The translations under genes and the position numbers were made by a program. 64,000 bases of DNA. It comes from Xiphydria camelus. Taxonomy: Eukaryota > Arthropoda > Insecta > Hymenoptera > Xiphydriidae. Below are positions 1 to 11,978 of the stretch, in pieces (positions within the stretch are counted from its first letter, which is position 1; the number at the start of each line of letters is the position of its first letter). The notes under the pieces are model-generated. The model ran no database searches. It had not been told where the DNA came from and saw only the letters and a program-made list of their open reading frames with translations. The stretch spans positions 14,502,138 through 14,566,137 of the forward strand of contig OY783196.1 of NCBI GenBank assembly GCA_963678675.1, read 5' to 3'.

Positions 1-150
1 GAAATACACGTTACAATCGGTTTTTATATTATATAATGCTTATTCAGTCACAATACCAATTCAAATTAAGTCGTAGGAGACAATTATTATATCTTGTTTT
101 ACTCTTTCAGGAATACCTACAGAATATGTCGTATTGTCGAATTTTAAATT
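1..150. repeat. Dispersed repeat, copy 1
   Basis: This stretch is nearly identical, in the same orientation, to 8557-8706. Both hold an AT-rich lead-in, then a TATATCTTG run and a CTCTTTCAGGAATAC segment, and diverge afterwards. No coding potential is evident. The window edge cuts it, so the true left limit is unknown. Confidence 0.75.
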
Positions 151-734
151 ATCCATATGTCCATATGTGTTTCGACAACGGTTGACGGCGACCGCGTCTA
201 CAGCCCTACTCGCCTTCGTTCGGCTACTTTTATGATATTTTTCCGCATTCCGACTCCCTAGGTATTCGACCCGGACCGGCGACGCCTGGGGTCTAACTTA
301 ATTTTTCGCACAAAGTTATTTTCTTCCTCGGTACGGAATTCAGAAGGCCCTAAAGTAAACCTAACGGGTCTTGTTTGCCTGCGACGCGTCGGACGTTTGA
401 GTCACCATCGCGTTACCCCTTGTTTCACCGGTACCTTTCGCATAAATCGGAATGCGATGACGCGACCGACGCTACCCCCGCCGACGGCCACCCTTTGTTC
501 GGTTTGACTATTTTTAAGGGAAGCGCGCCGGAATCGGCAGAGCTCATCGAGAAACGTCGGACTACGCACCGTGCTATCCGTCATCGCGCCGCACTGACTC
601 TCAACCGCTATCTTTGTTACGAATTTAGTTAAATTAATTTTCTTGTATGGTTCTTCATTAAATATATTGAGTGATTTGTTTATGTACGTGCCGTGCTCAC
701 TGGACATTCGTATCAATATAGACTCCTTTAGACA
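151..734. other. No recognised feature
   Basis: Short opposing ORFs overlap here (85 and 104 codons), but their translations match no family I know and neither shows a codon pattern or start context that would favour it. The sequence is GC-richer than the surroundings between about 180 and 620. I see nothing that can be annotated. Confidence 0.4.
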
Positions 735-810
735 ATATGTATTACACGTTTATAAAATCATAAAATTCTGAGTTTTTGTAAATATAACGGTTACTTTGGG
801 GACACTTATA
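735..810. repeat. Left flank of a dispersed repeat interrupted by mariner
   Basis: This segment continues, across the mariner insertion, into 2096-2259. The uninterrupted version is at about 11975-12205. It contains the recurring TTACTTTGGGGAC motif found in many places in the window. Confidence 0.8.
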
Positions 811-2095
811 TTAGGGTGTCCCATAAGTTCTTTCCGCGCCACGCTATGAATGACTCCGGCCGGCTATGTTTATATAAACACGCGGGCTTATCTTTAAGCT
901 GTTTATGGGATCGATTTCAGTCGCTCCAGAGCTCTTTTACCGTACGTTTCGTTAGTGACAAAGTCCCTTTAAGATTTTGTTCTACACCATTCAATATGGA
1001 TAGTCAAAAAAAGCATTTGCGGCATGTTATGCTTCATTGCTTTAAAAAAGACAATAGTGTAAAAGGCACTGCAGACGAGATTTGTACCGTTTACGGGGAT
1101 GGTAGTACGACTAGTAAAACCGTCCGTAGTTGGTTTCAAAAATTTAGAGCTGGCAATTTCGACTTGAAAGATGAAGACCGCAGCGGCCGCCCAGCAACAA
1201 CGGATACGGACCTTATCAAGAGTATGCTCGCTGAAAATCCGCGATATAGTGTGCGCGAGATAGTGGATGCCACCAACATTCCCAGGACAACGGTACATAA
1301 GCATTTAATCAAGATGGGATATGTGAGTAAGTCTGAAGTTTGGGTTCCACACCTATTGACGAAAAGCAACCTTATGGAATGCATCTCTACGTGCGATTTG
1401 CTTCTTCAGCGACATGAAAGAAATCCTTTCTTAAAGAGTCTTGTCACTGGAGACGAGACTTGGATTTTATATGAAAATTTGTATCGAAAACGCACTTGGT
1501 CTAAGGCAAATACACCTTCAACTGTTGCGAAGCCTGGACTTCATCCGAAGAAAGTTCTTTTGTGCATTTGGTCGGACTGGAAAGGTGTAGTTTACTATGA
1601 GCTCCTTCCTCAAGGTGAAACGATCAATACTGACAAGTATTGCAATCAACTCGATCAGTTGAAAGCCGCCATAGCAGAAAAACGGCCAGAATTGGTGAAT
1701 CGACCAGGCGTCATTTTTCATCACGACAACGCAAGACGGCATGTTGCATTGGCCGTAAGACAAAAACTATTGCAGTTTGATTGGGACGTTCTACCCCATC
1801 CTCCGTACTCCCCAGACCTTGCTCCATCCGATTATTACTTGTTTTTCTCGTTAAAAAATTCTCTCCGTGGTAAATGTTTCAAATCCGTAAACGAAATAAA
1901 AACGCACCTTGATGAATATTTTGCAAGTAAGCCTTAACAATTTTGGAAAAAGGGCATAATGAGGCTTCCTGAGAGATGGAAGAAGGTAATCGAGCAGAAC
2001 GGTTCATATATAACACATTAAATCAACCTTAAACAACAAATATCGTGTATTCATTTCGCATCAAAAAAAAAGGAAGAACTTATGGGACAACCTAA
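811..2095 (+). mobile_element. mariner transposon, complete ends
   Basis: A 1285-bp element with terminal inverted repeats beginning TTAGGGTGTCCCATAAG on the left and TTAGGTTGTCCCATAAG read inward from the right. It is flanked by TA on both sides (809-810 and 2096-2097), the normal mariner target duplication. The paralogous repeat at 12041-12060 has the same flanking sequence with a single TA and no element, so the boundaries are secure. Size and TIR style match classic mariner. It carries one transposase gene with a premature stop. Confidence 0.95.
996..2021 (+). pseudogene. mariner transposase, one nonsense codon
   Basis: DDE/D cut-and-paste transposase of the mariner family. I start it at the ATG at 996 (MDSQKKH); the frame is open further upstream, but only into the TIR. 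An N-terminal helix-turn-helix region with the mariner WFQKFRAG motif is followed by a second HTH, the linker-type WVPHLLT motif and the catalytic core. Catalytic aspartates are in TGDETW (about residue 153), HHDNA (about 244) and APSDYY (about 279); the last two are separated by 34 residues, so this is DD34D. A TAA at 1935-1937 cuts the protein at 313 residues, but the same frame continues with mariner-like sequence (LPERW) to a TAA at 2019-2021, giving about 341 codons, close to the usual 345. Probably inactive because of that single stop. Confidence 0.93.
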
Positions 2096-2259
2096 TATTT
2101 TAAGTCCTCATAGTACACATTACAATGAATCGAAAGTCCTCAAAATAACCAAACCATATAGAATCGTCGAGAGAAGGCAGAGAACAGACTGGTTAACCCG
2201 CGGTTAGTCGCGCATATAGGTCCAGTCGGTCCAGCGGACCTATCGCCATACTCTTTTAA
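2096..2259. repeat. Right flank of the mariner-interrupted repeat
   Basis: It continues the repeat of 735-810 and is colinear with 12051-12205, sharing the motif AGTCCTCATAGTACACATT and the run around CCGCGGTTAGTCGCG. After about 2245 the two copies differ: the 12 kb copy has a 281-bp MITE there. Confidence 0.8.
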
Positions 2260-3679
2260 GACCTCTCTCTTTTCATTTTTTAAAATTCCTAACTTTGCAG
2301 GATCCATCAACAAAGAGAAGCACGTTAATTAAGAACTCGATACAGTTTCGTGCTAAATATACCTATTTGAAGCGTAACTTACCGAGTGTACCCACATATA
2401 TCAGCGATAGTTAGATTTCAGTGTATTAAACCATTGGGCAAACTGTATGTGAATGCAATGTGAGTGTATGTACATATATATCCTAAAAAGGCATGTACAT
2501 GCACTCACATTCTGTTTAAGGACATTGTCCTTATAGTACTTCAAGATTATTGTTACACATTGAAATCAATATCAGTAGTAAAAGAAGCAAAAGTTACTTG
2601 TAAATCGGATACCACTTTCAGTCTGTAACAATGGTTTCGAAAAATTTGGGGAATTTCACCGAAAAAACACGAATGATTATTCATTAAGACTTCCTAAAAT
2701 TCTTCACTATTATTTAAAAATTCGCGATTTCAAGGTTAAACCAAAACCAATACCTCGATCTGCCCTGTTGAAAGCTATCGGGAAATCAGACGTTTTAAAC
2801 TTTTACGTACTACCTATAAACGGCTTGAGCGCCGTCTAAATATTGCTGAAGTCAAATTCAATCATTAATATCCAGTGTTAGCACGCGTAAAAGTAGTCTA
2901 TACTATAAAAGAGAGAAAGAGTATACATCAGAGCAGCGAGCAATCCTGCGAGTGTGAGCGGTTGCGACGTTACCTATAGATATCGCATTTATTTGCACTC
3001 CCAAAATGCAGCTCTACGTACTTACATGATTAGACATGTAATGGTGACTGGCACTATCTTTCGAAACGTTCGCTGGGGAGTGCACTCCTCCACCACCAAT
3101 CATACGATGCTGTTGAAGTGGCGTAAAGCCCTATGAATCACACGAGTACGAGTGAGAACGCCGATTAACCGTTAGAATACGTAACGGCCGTCCTAGACTT
3201 GTTGCACATTTTCATATCGTATCGCCGTTGTGTATCGATTTATTATAACATAAGTGGCGATGTGGAAGGCGGAAAATTTTTTTTCCCGTATCGTTGCTGC
3301 GTACTCAACGTTATGCGAATCAAAAACGAGATACGCACGTATAATACAGCAGCGCTGCGAATAAAGGAGAAAAATTTACCGCGTTGCACCGTATCGCATT
3401 TTAAATTAACACGTAGTAACAGGGATACGATGCGAGAAGTATACGTTTATAAGCAAACCATCAGCAATGCCACAAATAAAGAACACTGTCCGTACGGCTT
3501 AAGAGTAACCATGGAAAATATAAATAAACATGAAAGATTATAGGAACTAACGATAGATATTCGGTATGGAAGCGGCCGATGAAGTCACCGCGCAGTCCTT
3601 TATCCATTGAAATTGACGTACCGCGCAATACATTGTAGACTGGTCTCGTCAAATGCGCCTGCCGGTATCGATGTTCCTA
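2260..3679. repeat. Large inverted repeat, left arm
   Basis: About 1.4 kb that reappears reverse-complemented at 13448-14855, from the GACCTCTC run next to CATTTTTTAAAATTCC to the segment around ATCGATGTTCCTATA. A third partial copy, in this orientation, is at about 35425-36229. The short ORFs inside (for example 2954-3136 and 3199-3543) are not preserved as a consistent protein across the three copies, so I do not call genes. Confidence 0.85.
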
Positions 3680-4011
3680 TAGGGCGATTGGGTAACTGCA
3701 CAAAACAGATAAGGTGCCATCTGTGGCACGCACCAAGCATTAAGCAGATGCCCGTGGTATAAGCGCTGTTTACACGTTATTTTGGATAATAATTGAAGTG
3801 TTTTATAAAGAATGAAGAAGAAGTAAATTATAAGAGAATGTTGATTTCAAAGCATTCAAATAAATTCTTTCCGTGGAAAATCGTTATCAAAAGGTAAATA
3901 CAAGCAGCGCCACCAAGCTGGGTTTCTTGGCGAAACTTGGATGTACATTCTCTATATGTACATGTGTAACACAAACAACAGCTACGTTTGTGGAAGTACG
4001 CTAGAGCCCTA
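3680..4011. mobile_element. Short insertion with weak TIRs, TA duplication
   Basis: Compared with the opposite arm of the inverted repeat, about 332 bp is extra here. The ends are TAGGGCGATTG and, read inward from the right, TAGGGCTCTAG, flanked by TA. No coding capacity. In the opposite arm a different element (13217-13445) occupies the same target position. Confidence 0.65.
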
Positions 4012-4024
4012 TATAGTGATGTTA

Positions 4025-4251
4025 AACCCATCTAGACGCACCGTCTTTTCGTCCGTTCTGCCTGCAGGCAAGACGGAGTGCGAGACGGAGCGCGAGACGG
4101 AGCGCAAGACTATCCTTGTCGCACTTGCGAGAATCCGTCTTTTTGCTCCATCTTCCGTCTTCAGTTTTCCTGTCCAAACGCTACGTTTTACCTGCACGCA
4201 AAAGACTGCGCAGGAAAAACCGTGGACAAGACGGTGCGCCTAGCCTGGGCT
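4025..4251. mobile_element. MITE with TTA duplication
   Basis: A 227-bp element with inverted ends AACCCATCTAGACGCACCG and AGCCCAGGCTAGGCGCACCG, flanked by TTA at 4022-4024 and 4252-4254. The homologous empty site is at about 13200-13212, reading GTGATGTTACGTA when reverse-complemented. A TTA (TWA) duplication is typical of PIF/Harbinger MITEs; that assignment is inference. Confidence 0.75.
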
Positions 4252-5203
4252 TTACGTATAATACAGGGTGGTCACGAGAATGCGGGCCGTAGGAATCATG
4301 CAAGTGAGAGTGAGAGTATGCGGTGAGTGTATAAGAGCCTCTCTGTCGCACGCACTCTCCCTGGACGGCTATTCTATAACTGAGTGAAAGCCTGTTCCCG
4401 TGAGAAGTGGGCGGAGTTCACTGGAAAAGTAAGGAGACTCCTAGTCGCTATTCTCTAACTGCGGGAGTACGAAAATCGGGTGAACGAAGTTCCCGGGAGA
4501 ATCGGTCTGCTCGGTCGGTCTGGTCGGGACGGCGATTCTAACCTATGTATCTACTTCTGTGACAGTGTGCCGCAGTTTACAGTTGGTTAATTTGCGTGTT
4601 CCAACAAACGATACACAGTAGTCCGGCGATCTAAGCAAACGCGGTCATGAGTATATTAATGACTTACATAACTGATTTGTGCGATGTAAATTTGTGTCTT
4701 AGTTATAAAAAGATATACTTGTATATAAGAACATTTTCCAGAGGTGCTAATAGGAAAAGTAGTTCGAAAAAATAATTTAACAAAAATCACATTTCCCTAA
4801 TGCTTACAATAAAAGTCAAAAGCAGCTTAATAATTAAAAAAGATATAGGTATTATACTGGTACCTAGTATTATTCCAAAATATGCATCCTTGAAAACGTA
4901 CACTTATAAAAGATATACCAAGCAAATTGTTTTAAATAGAGAAAACTGATTTCGTAACAATAAGACTGCGAAACCGTAAAAATTAAATACATTAAAATGG
5001 GACAAGAATGGCATGTAAAATGTTATATAATAATCAAAAGCATGCTTCAAACTATAACTTAAACCAAAAAATGTACGTATCTGAACTTAGCATCATAGTA
5101 AACAGTTATGAATTAATATGGACTTTTGACCTATTTCAGAACCACTGTGCGATGGTCGGAATTCTGATTAACGATCCTTAGTAATTAGTATCACCGCGAT
5201 ATA

Positions 5204-5634
5204 CATGGTGTAACAGAGTAAGTATTACAACGTGAAACTGTAGATTCCTTATGAAAGAAGAAAAAGATTTTTCCTCTTACAAAAATGTTCTGCAGGCTGT
5301 CGTTTTCGATATAAGGTAAAACAGGGTGAGTTGGCGAATGGAGTTGGCCCCTCGTTTCTATGGAAAGAAATGGAAACGAGGGGTCGACTTCATTCGCCAA
5401 CTCACCCCGTTTTACCTTATTTAAACCACGAACTACTTGTTATTAGGTGTCAACACTCAAATCTGATAAAAATGGTTCGAGGTTTAAAGAAAAACGATTT
5501 TTTTTTCAAAACTTTGACATCCTGTATATCGAAAACGAAAGCCCGCAGAACATTTTTGTAAGAGGAAAAATCTTTTTCTTTTTTCACAAGGAATCTACAG
5601 TTTCACGTTGTAACACTTACTCTGTTACACCCTG
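5204..5634. mobile_element. MITE of the ACAGGGTGTAACAGAGTAAG type
   Basis: A 431-bp element with inverted ends CATGGTGTAACAGAGTAAG and CAGGGTGTAACAGAGTAAG, flanked by TATA on both sides. It is interrupted by a hairpin MITE (5314-5417). Its outer 70 bp also forms the inner edge of the right foldback arm at 6603-6674, so the palindrome breakpoint lies inside this MITE. Confidence 0.8.
5314..5417. mobile_element. Hairpin MITE, TA duplication
   Basis: A nearly perfect 104-bp palindrome. Ends read AGGTAAAACAGGGTGAG on the left and AGGTAAAACGGGGTGAG from the right; TA flanks it on both sides. It sits inside the 5204-5634 MITE and is noncoding. Confidence 0.8.
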
Positions 5635-5639
5635 TATAT

Positions 5640-6599
5640 AACTCGTTCACCAAAGCCCGTATAACCTCTTCAAGGGTTACTTTATTTTATAGCGGTAAAT
5701 TCGAATATTCTATACTAATTTAGGACTGCTATTCTAACGATAAATAATGAGCGGAAAAACTGTTAATTTATAACCTACCGTCAAGTATTAACCATCCTGT
5801 CTAATTCAAAGCGCATTTAGTTTATTCTCTCTTAACTCTGCTATCGGTCGCTGTTCCGTCTCGCGATAAACGGAATTCGACACAATGCTTCGAACCGTTT
5901 AATAGTATCACAGTCAGAAATACCTCGCAAATCTATAGCTACTCTCGGATCGGAATCTACGAAACGGAACGGGGTATTTTTCGGCGAATCTAGGCTGCAC
6001 GTGCGCTCGCAGTCCCGCACCATGCTCGGGAAGGGGTAATTACCGACCGCATCGGAAGAAGCCATTTCCCACAATACCGATTGTAATAGATACCGCTATA
6101 CTTAGAATAATAAATCAGCTTTGTAAAGGGAAGACAAGACGAATCTAATAGATGGCCGGTCGGATTAACTTAATACCTGGCTTATCCAGGTACAAAGAAT
6201 CGAACCGTCATTCGATGCAACATAACTCCTTTTATGGCCAGGGACGAGCAACGACATCCTTGCCCACTCGAAAAATACAGTGGGGTAAAAAGTATTCATA
6301 CACCACGGTGAGGTACCGTTGAACTATGATTCACTTGCAAATAATTGAAAATTGAAATAAATTAATATCTATATTGGCATCAAAATAAAGCTTGTACTGT
6401 CACCTCTTTCAAATTATATATATTTTATTGAAGAAAAAATATCGGGCTTCTGTCGGTAGCTGAGCCGCGTCAAAGGAGTTTCCAGCACGAGCGATCGTGT
6501 GCTTCTCCAGAATATGGATCAAAGTACCTCAAGTACTGCTATGGACATGCCACAGCTGGTTATTTCAACTATTCCTAGGTGTTGCATATATATCGATGG
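5640..6599. other. Foldback loop, no recognised gene
   Basis: This is the loop between the two arms of the 4261-7840 element. It has short ORFs on both strands without recognisable protein motifs. I see no promoter, RNA gene or repeat with a partner in this window. Confidence 0.4.
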
Positions 6600-7840
6600 C
6601 GAGAAAGATTTTTCTTCTTTCATAAGGAATCTACAGTTTCACGTTGTAACACTTACTCTGTTACACCCTGTATATCGCGGTGATACTAATTACTAAGGAT
6701 CGTTAATCAGAATTCCGACCATCGCACAGTGGTTCTGAAATAGGTCAAAAGTCCATAATATTCATAACTGCTTACTATGATGCTAAGTTCAGATACGTAC
6801 ATTTTTTGGTTTAAGTTATAGTTTGAAGCATGCCCTTGATTATTATATAACATTTTACATGCCATTCCTGTCCTATTTTAATGTATTGAATTTTTACGGT
6901 TTCGCAGTCTTATTGTTACGAAATCAGTTTTCTCTATTTAAAACAATTTGCTTGGTTTCAGGTACGTTTTATAAGTGTACGTGTTTTCAAGGATGCATAT
7001 TTTGGAATAATACTAGGTACCAGTATAATACCTATATCTTTTTTAATTATTAAGCTGCTTTTGACTTTTATTGTAAGCATTAGGGAAATGTGCTTTTTGT
7101 TAAATTATTTTTTCCAACTACTTTTCCTATTACCACCTCTGGAAAAAGTTCTTATATATAAGTATGTTTTTGAATTATTTTATATCATTTAATAATGAAT
7201 GTTTCAGTTTAATATATTTTTTTATTATGTTCCATTTACGTTATCATAGTAGAATAAATATATGGTTAATTTTTGGTCTTTTATTTTAACAGTATATCTT
7301 TATAACTAAGACATAAATTTACATCGCACAAATCAGTTATGTAACTCATTAATATACTCATGATCGCGTTTGCTTAGATCGCCGGATCACTGTGTATCGT
7401 TTGTTGGAACACGCAAATTAACAAACTGTAAACTGCGGCACGCTGGCGCAGAAGTAGGTAGGCTAGAGTCGCCGTTCTCCCGGGGAGCAGGCTGCTTCTC
7501 ACGGTCTTGACCAGTAGAAGTAAGTTCACCCGTTTTCATGCGATGGGAGCGCTTCCGCAGTTACAGAATAGTGATTCCTTCACTCTCCTTGCTTTTTCAG
7601 TGAACATCGCCCGCTCCTCACTTAGAGAATAGCTGTTTAGGTACACGTTTCAACGGTCGGGCATGAGCTGGGCGAGGGAAGCTCTCACCCGTGGAACGGT
7701 CACTTCCCAGGTACGCTCACTCTCCCCGGAATTACAGAATAGCCGTCCTGACACACTCTAAGCTCTTATGCACGCGCGACATATTCTTACTCACACTCGC
7801 ATGATTCCTAATAGCACGCATTCTCGTGTCCACCCTGTAT

Positions 7841-8126
7841 AATATACAGAAGGTTTGATACGGTAGTAGATAAGTTTTAATAATAAAATATGTGACTGGT
7901 AAATACTAATTCGGGCGAATAAAATTCACGTACAGTAAGTTTTGAAAAGTCCGCCTTAAATTTCGTAAGGGTGAGTAAGTACGATATACGAATGAGTACT
8001 AGTAGTGTATACTATTATGTATGAGTAGTAGTATGTATACTAGTCCATGCGGCGATTATCTGCATATATATATGTAATGAATCCCTCACGCAGTCACAAG
8101 ACGAGGGAGCCCCACTCATATCATTT
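7841..8126. repeat. Dispersed repeat, copy near hairpin H1
   Basis: The part from about 7975 is repeated in the same orientation at about 38090-38204, with the motifs TACGATATACGAATG, CTAGTCCATGC and CCTCACGCAGTCACAAGAC. The first 30 bp (7841-7870) reappear inverted at about 12970-13000. In both contexts a hairpin of family H follows immediately. Confidence 0.75.
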
Positions 8127-8455
8127 CCACTTTACTCGAATAATTCAATAATTTACCAATTCTAAGATTGCGAATGCTCTTTCGGAAATTATTCGGTCGA
8201 TAATAATTCGCTTTTGAATATCATTGTATGGTAGTCAATTAGTTAAGGAAAAGTAATAAATTATCGGTCCCCTAAGTATTAGTTTTCAAAGTAATTTGAG
8301 AGCTAACCCGAGGTTTAACTTGATACTTCGGGGACCGATAATTTATTAATTTTTCCTAAATAATTTACCTACTACAATACGATAAGGTTCAAGAGCAAAT
8401 TACATCGAATTTCTTTCCGAAAGAGCATTCACAAACTTAGAATTGGTAAATTACA
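8127..8455. mobile_element. Hairpin family H, copy 1
   Basis: A long imperfect palindrome. Outer arms read TTACCAATTCTAAG and its complement; inner arms read ATTATCGGTCCCC and GGGGACCGATAAT. Four relatives occur at 12641-12965, 38205-38757, 39818-40166 and 41024-41343. No coding capacity. Confidence 0.82.
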
Positions 8456-8556
8456 TTATTATTACAAATAATATAATTAGTTCGATGTGAAATTGTCAAA
8501 GTGCAAAAATATCTCTCTATTTCTAAGAAACGATTACTTTGAGGACATGTCCTTGA

Positions 8557-8706
8557 AATACACGTTACATTCAGTTTTTATAATATATAATGCTTATTCA
8601 GTCACAATATCAATTCAAATATAGTCGTAGGAAACAATTATTATATCTTGTTTTACTCTTTCAGGAATACAGAATATGTCGTCTCTTGTCGAATTTTAAA
8701 TTATCC
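8557..8706. repeat. Dispersed repeat, copy 2
   Basis: Direct copy of 1-150 with a few substitutions. It is preceded by the recurring motif TTTGAGGACATGTCC. Confidence 0.75.
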
Positions 8707-9308
8707 ATATGTCCATCAAGAGACACGGTAGTGTCTCGCGGCATGTTTATTCAAGTCGTCAGAACGACGCCGCCAGCGCTGTCGCCGCGAGCACCCGTGT
8801 ATCTTTACAGGAAAAATGTCTGCCCCCTTCACCCCTCAATTTTAACATCGAATTTTCTCAATAAATATACGGTTATAACCAAAACTATGCTTAGTTACGC
8901 CATATAAATCGACTATTCTCTATCGATAGAGACCAGAGTAAATGTTGTAAGTTACATATTAACAGATATTTTTCCTTAGCAACGCGAAGCCACGCCCCTC
9001 GCGCCTCGAAAGACGAGAATCCGATTTCTCGGGCGATATATATATGTCAAAATCTCACAAAAATTCCGCCTGTCTTCGGCGATATTCGGCCATGGTCGAA
9101 AATGCGTACACAGATGCGGCCACACGCATACGCCATCAAAAATGTATGTGAGAGTGTGTGAGAGAATATATTCCTTGAATGTTTAGTTGTTTTTCAAAAT
9201 TAATAAAATATTTCCATTCGCGAAACGATTTCCCTCGCATTTTTTCGATCCTCGGACGCGCTTGTTAATAAAAAGTAAAAATTCAGTGTAATCGGAGTAG
9301 TGAATCTC
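8707..9308. other. No recognised feature
   Basis: A short ORF (8590-8907, plus strand) overlaps the repeat copy and is probably fortuitous. There is a TATATATAT run near 9040. Nothing else can be supported. Confidence 0.35.
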
Positions 9309-10593
9309 AATAGTGGTGAATGTGACAGACGCTCTGACAGCTAGCTATTATCAAATCGTTTGGATTTTTTTTTAATAATCAAGATAGTGTACGGAAGCAG
9401 TGTCATTTTTGTCTGGTTGCTGGTGCATGAAGAGCAGGAAAGGAGACATCTGTATCTCGGAAAAAGTGGCATCAGATAAGTTACTTCCTAACTGACTGTC
9501 TTAACCTCATTTTCATCCCTTATACAGAACAAATATCTTTGTGGTTATTCTATTTTTTGTTTTCAGCGCCATACGAGAACGGGACGGATTGACGGAAATT
9601 TGATTTTTCTTCGCAGTCAAAAATCAACCTAGGTAGAAAAGAATTCTCTAGAATTGCGGTACAATGACACGGTATGAATATCAGGTTCTACCGACATGAC
9701 ATGCTTCGACAAGGTCTGTATCAACTTTAGCGGTATATTGGGGGCACTGCACTAATCCTGTGGCACATTTTTCTATCTGGGAAAGCATATTATTATGGTA
9801 GAAAAATGTGCCACAGGATTAGTGCAGTTATCAGAACGCTGTACAGCTGTACTACCATAATAATATGCTTTCCCAGATAGAAAAATGTGCCACAGGATTA
9901 GTGCAGTGCCCCCAATATAACGCTAAAGTTGATACAGACCTTGTCGAAGAATGTCATGTCGGTAGAACCTGATACTCCTACCGTGGCATTGTACCGCAGA
10001 GTTCTAGAGATTTTTAATTCCGGCATATTGGAGGTAAAAAATGCATGTATACTGTCAGTACGGGAAGACGGTATATTATCGGAACGCTGTACAGCTGTAC
10101 TACCAGAATAATATGCTTTCCCAGATAGAAAAATGTGCCACAGGATTAGTGCAGTGTCCCCAATATACAGCTAAAGTTGATACAGACCTTGTCGAAGCAT
10201 GTCATGTCGGTAGAACCTGATATTCATACCGTGGCATTGTACCGCAATTCTAGAGAATTCTTTTCTACCTAGGTTGATATTTGACTGCGAAGAAAAATCT
10301 AATTTCCATCAATCCGTCCCGTTCTCGTATGGCGCTGAAAACAAAAAATAGAATAACCACAAAGATATTTGTTCTGTATAAGGGATGAAAATGAGGTTAA
10401 GACAGTCAGATAGGAAGTAACTTATCTGATGCCACTTCTTCCGAGATACAGATGTCTCCTTTCCTGCTCTTCATGCACCAGCAACCAGAGAAAAATGACA
10501 CTGCTTCCGTGCACTATCTTGATTATTAAAAAAAAATCCAAACGATTTGATAATAGCTAGCTGTCAGAGCGTCTGTCACATTCACCACTATTG
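9309..10593. mobile_element. 1.3 kb foldback element with an extra arm fragment
   Basis: Arms 9309-9800 and 10105-10593 are reverse complements over about 490 bp, from CAATAGTGGTGAATG outward to the segment with TGCCACAGGATTAGTGCAG. The middle (about 9840-9980) is a further copy of the inner part of the right arm in the same orientation, so three copies of the inner segment are present. No transposase. Confidence 0.85.
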
Positions 10594-10616
10594 ATATGAC
10601 CGATGTTTTTCGGACT

Positions 10617-10765
10617 GAAACGTCTATTTGGTTCGTGTCCCTGCTATTTGGTTCAAAGCTCTGCTATTTGGTTCGAGTACCGGCTGTCGGTATTGTCACC
10701 GAATTTTAGGGAACCATCTTGGAATTTTAGGGAACCATATTGGAATTTTAGGGAACCATCTTGGA
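10617..10765 (+). repeat. Two adjacent 21-bp minisatellites, three copies each
   Basis: The first is a triplicated GCTATTTGGTTC-type unit (about 10623-10680). The second is a triplicated unit containing TTTTAGGGAACCATCTTGG (about 10700-10763). The homologous locus at 13317-13380 has one copy of each, so both expansions are local. Confidence 0.8.
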
Positions 10766-11057
10766 TCCGATGGCGCCAACCGATATGCAATGTGCTACGC
10801 TGGCGTGTATTGAAAGGGAGAGATTGTATGTAACAACATACATACAGGGTCAGTCGCTCTATACACGCCAGCAAATGGGTTGCATATCGCTCGGCGCTTA
10901 GGAGATACCGATGATTCCTGTAAGTTAAAAGTCATCTTTTTACGGACAGGACATGAGCTAGATCCTCTTCGGTTGCACCTGTACGAGATGACATGTCAGA
11001 AAATCGTGAGTCTTCATGAAAATCTTCTAACCTACTCGTTCTGCAATAATACACTTA

Positions 11058-11183
11058 GGGCCAGTTTTACCAACAGGTATAAACACGGTATAGCGCTATA
11101 CTGAGAATAACCATAAGGCTTATTGCTGGTTATTCTCAGTATAGCGCTATACCGCGTTTATACCGTGTTGGTAAAACTGGCCC
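11058..11183. mobile_element. Hairpin MITE of the GGGCC type, copy 1
   Basis: A 126-bp near-perfect palindrome whose ends read GGGCCAGTTTTACCAACA inward from both sides, flanked by TTA at 11055-11057 and 11184-11186. Other copies are at 41621-41737 (right end lost) and 55231-55356. The GGGCC terminus with a TTA/TAA duplication suggests a PIF/Harbinger-mobilised MITE. Confidence 0.88.
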
Positions 11184-11256
11184 TTAGTAATAACAAGCTA
11201 TTCTCCTACATGTACGTATTCTCCTCATGAATAAATTCCAAAAAGTAGTGAAATCC

Positions 11257-11978
11257 CCCCACAAAAACAGATTCTCTGTAAAAAAAGGCGGCATGTTCAT
11301 TCAGTGCCAACAAAAATTGATACGTAAAATACTCTCCAAAAAGATTTGAAATCAATTAAGATCGCCATGTTCAAGAGTTATATATAAAAAGTAAAAGACA
11401 TCATTTGAAAGGGAAATTATTGTAAATCAAGTGACTACAAAATTCGACTAAAAAATTTATAAAAAAAATTTAATAAAAAAGAACTTGCCGCGTTTTTTCC
11501 CTTCAAAATAAAAAATTCAGACACAGAATTATACTCGATGTTTATGCACTTATGATTTTAAATAAATTCATACACTTATATGATACCACCAGTATACCGA
11601 ATGTCGTACGAGAAACCGATCAGGCGGGGACCTTCTGAATTTCTCTGAATTTGACTTCGGCAGTGCAATTTATGAATCACTCTAACACCATCCAAGCACT
11701 ACCAATTATTCGGTATAGTGGACAAAATATGAAAACTTAAACGCGGCAAGTTCTTTTTTATTAAAATTTTTGTATAAATTTTTTTAGTCGAATTTTGTAG
11801 TCACTTGATTTACAATAATTTCCCTTTCAAATTATGCCTTTTACTTTTTATATATAACTCTTGAACATGGCGATCTTAATTGATTTCAAATCTTTTTTGG
11901 AGAGTATTTTACGTATCAATTTTTGTTGGCACTGAATGAACATGCCGCCTTTTTTTACAGAGAATTTGTTTTTGTGGT
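11257..11978. mobile_element. 0.72 kb foldback element
   Basis: Arms 11257-11496 and 11741-11978 are reverse complements. Outer ends read CCACAAAAACA and the inner ends contain AACTTGCCGCGTTT. The 244-bp spacer holds a fragment resembling the CTGAATTTGACTTCGGCAGTG motif of the foldback family seen at 15.6 and 57 kb. Noncoding. Confidence 0.85.

Larger units (their letters stand above)
4261..7840. mobile_element. 3.6 kb foldback element
   Basis: Arms of about 1.05 kb (4261-5311) and 1.24 kb (6600-7840) are reverse complements; the outer ends both read ATACAGGGTG when read inward. The arms contain matching runs, for instance the segment with TTTGAACTAT near 5040 and its complement near 6820. 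The loop 5312-6599 is largely unrelated sequence. No transposase. A 198-bp version with the same ends and flank is at 13003-13200. Confidence 0.85.

Noticed and set aside
375..716. Opposing 85- and 104-codon ORFs
   Set aside because: No motif, no supporting start context, and full overlap of two frames.
3055..3080. CGAAAC motif as a possible hammerhead 3' core
   Set aside because: No CTGANGA motif at the required distance and no stems.
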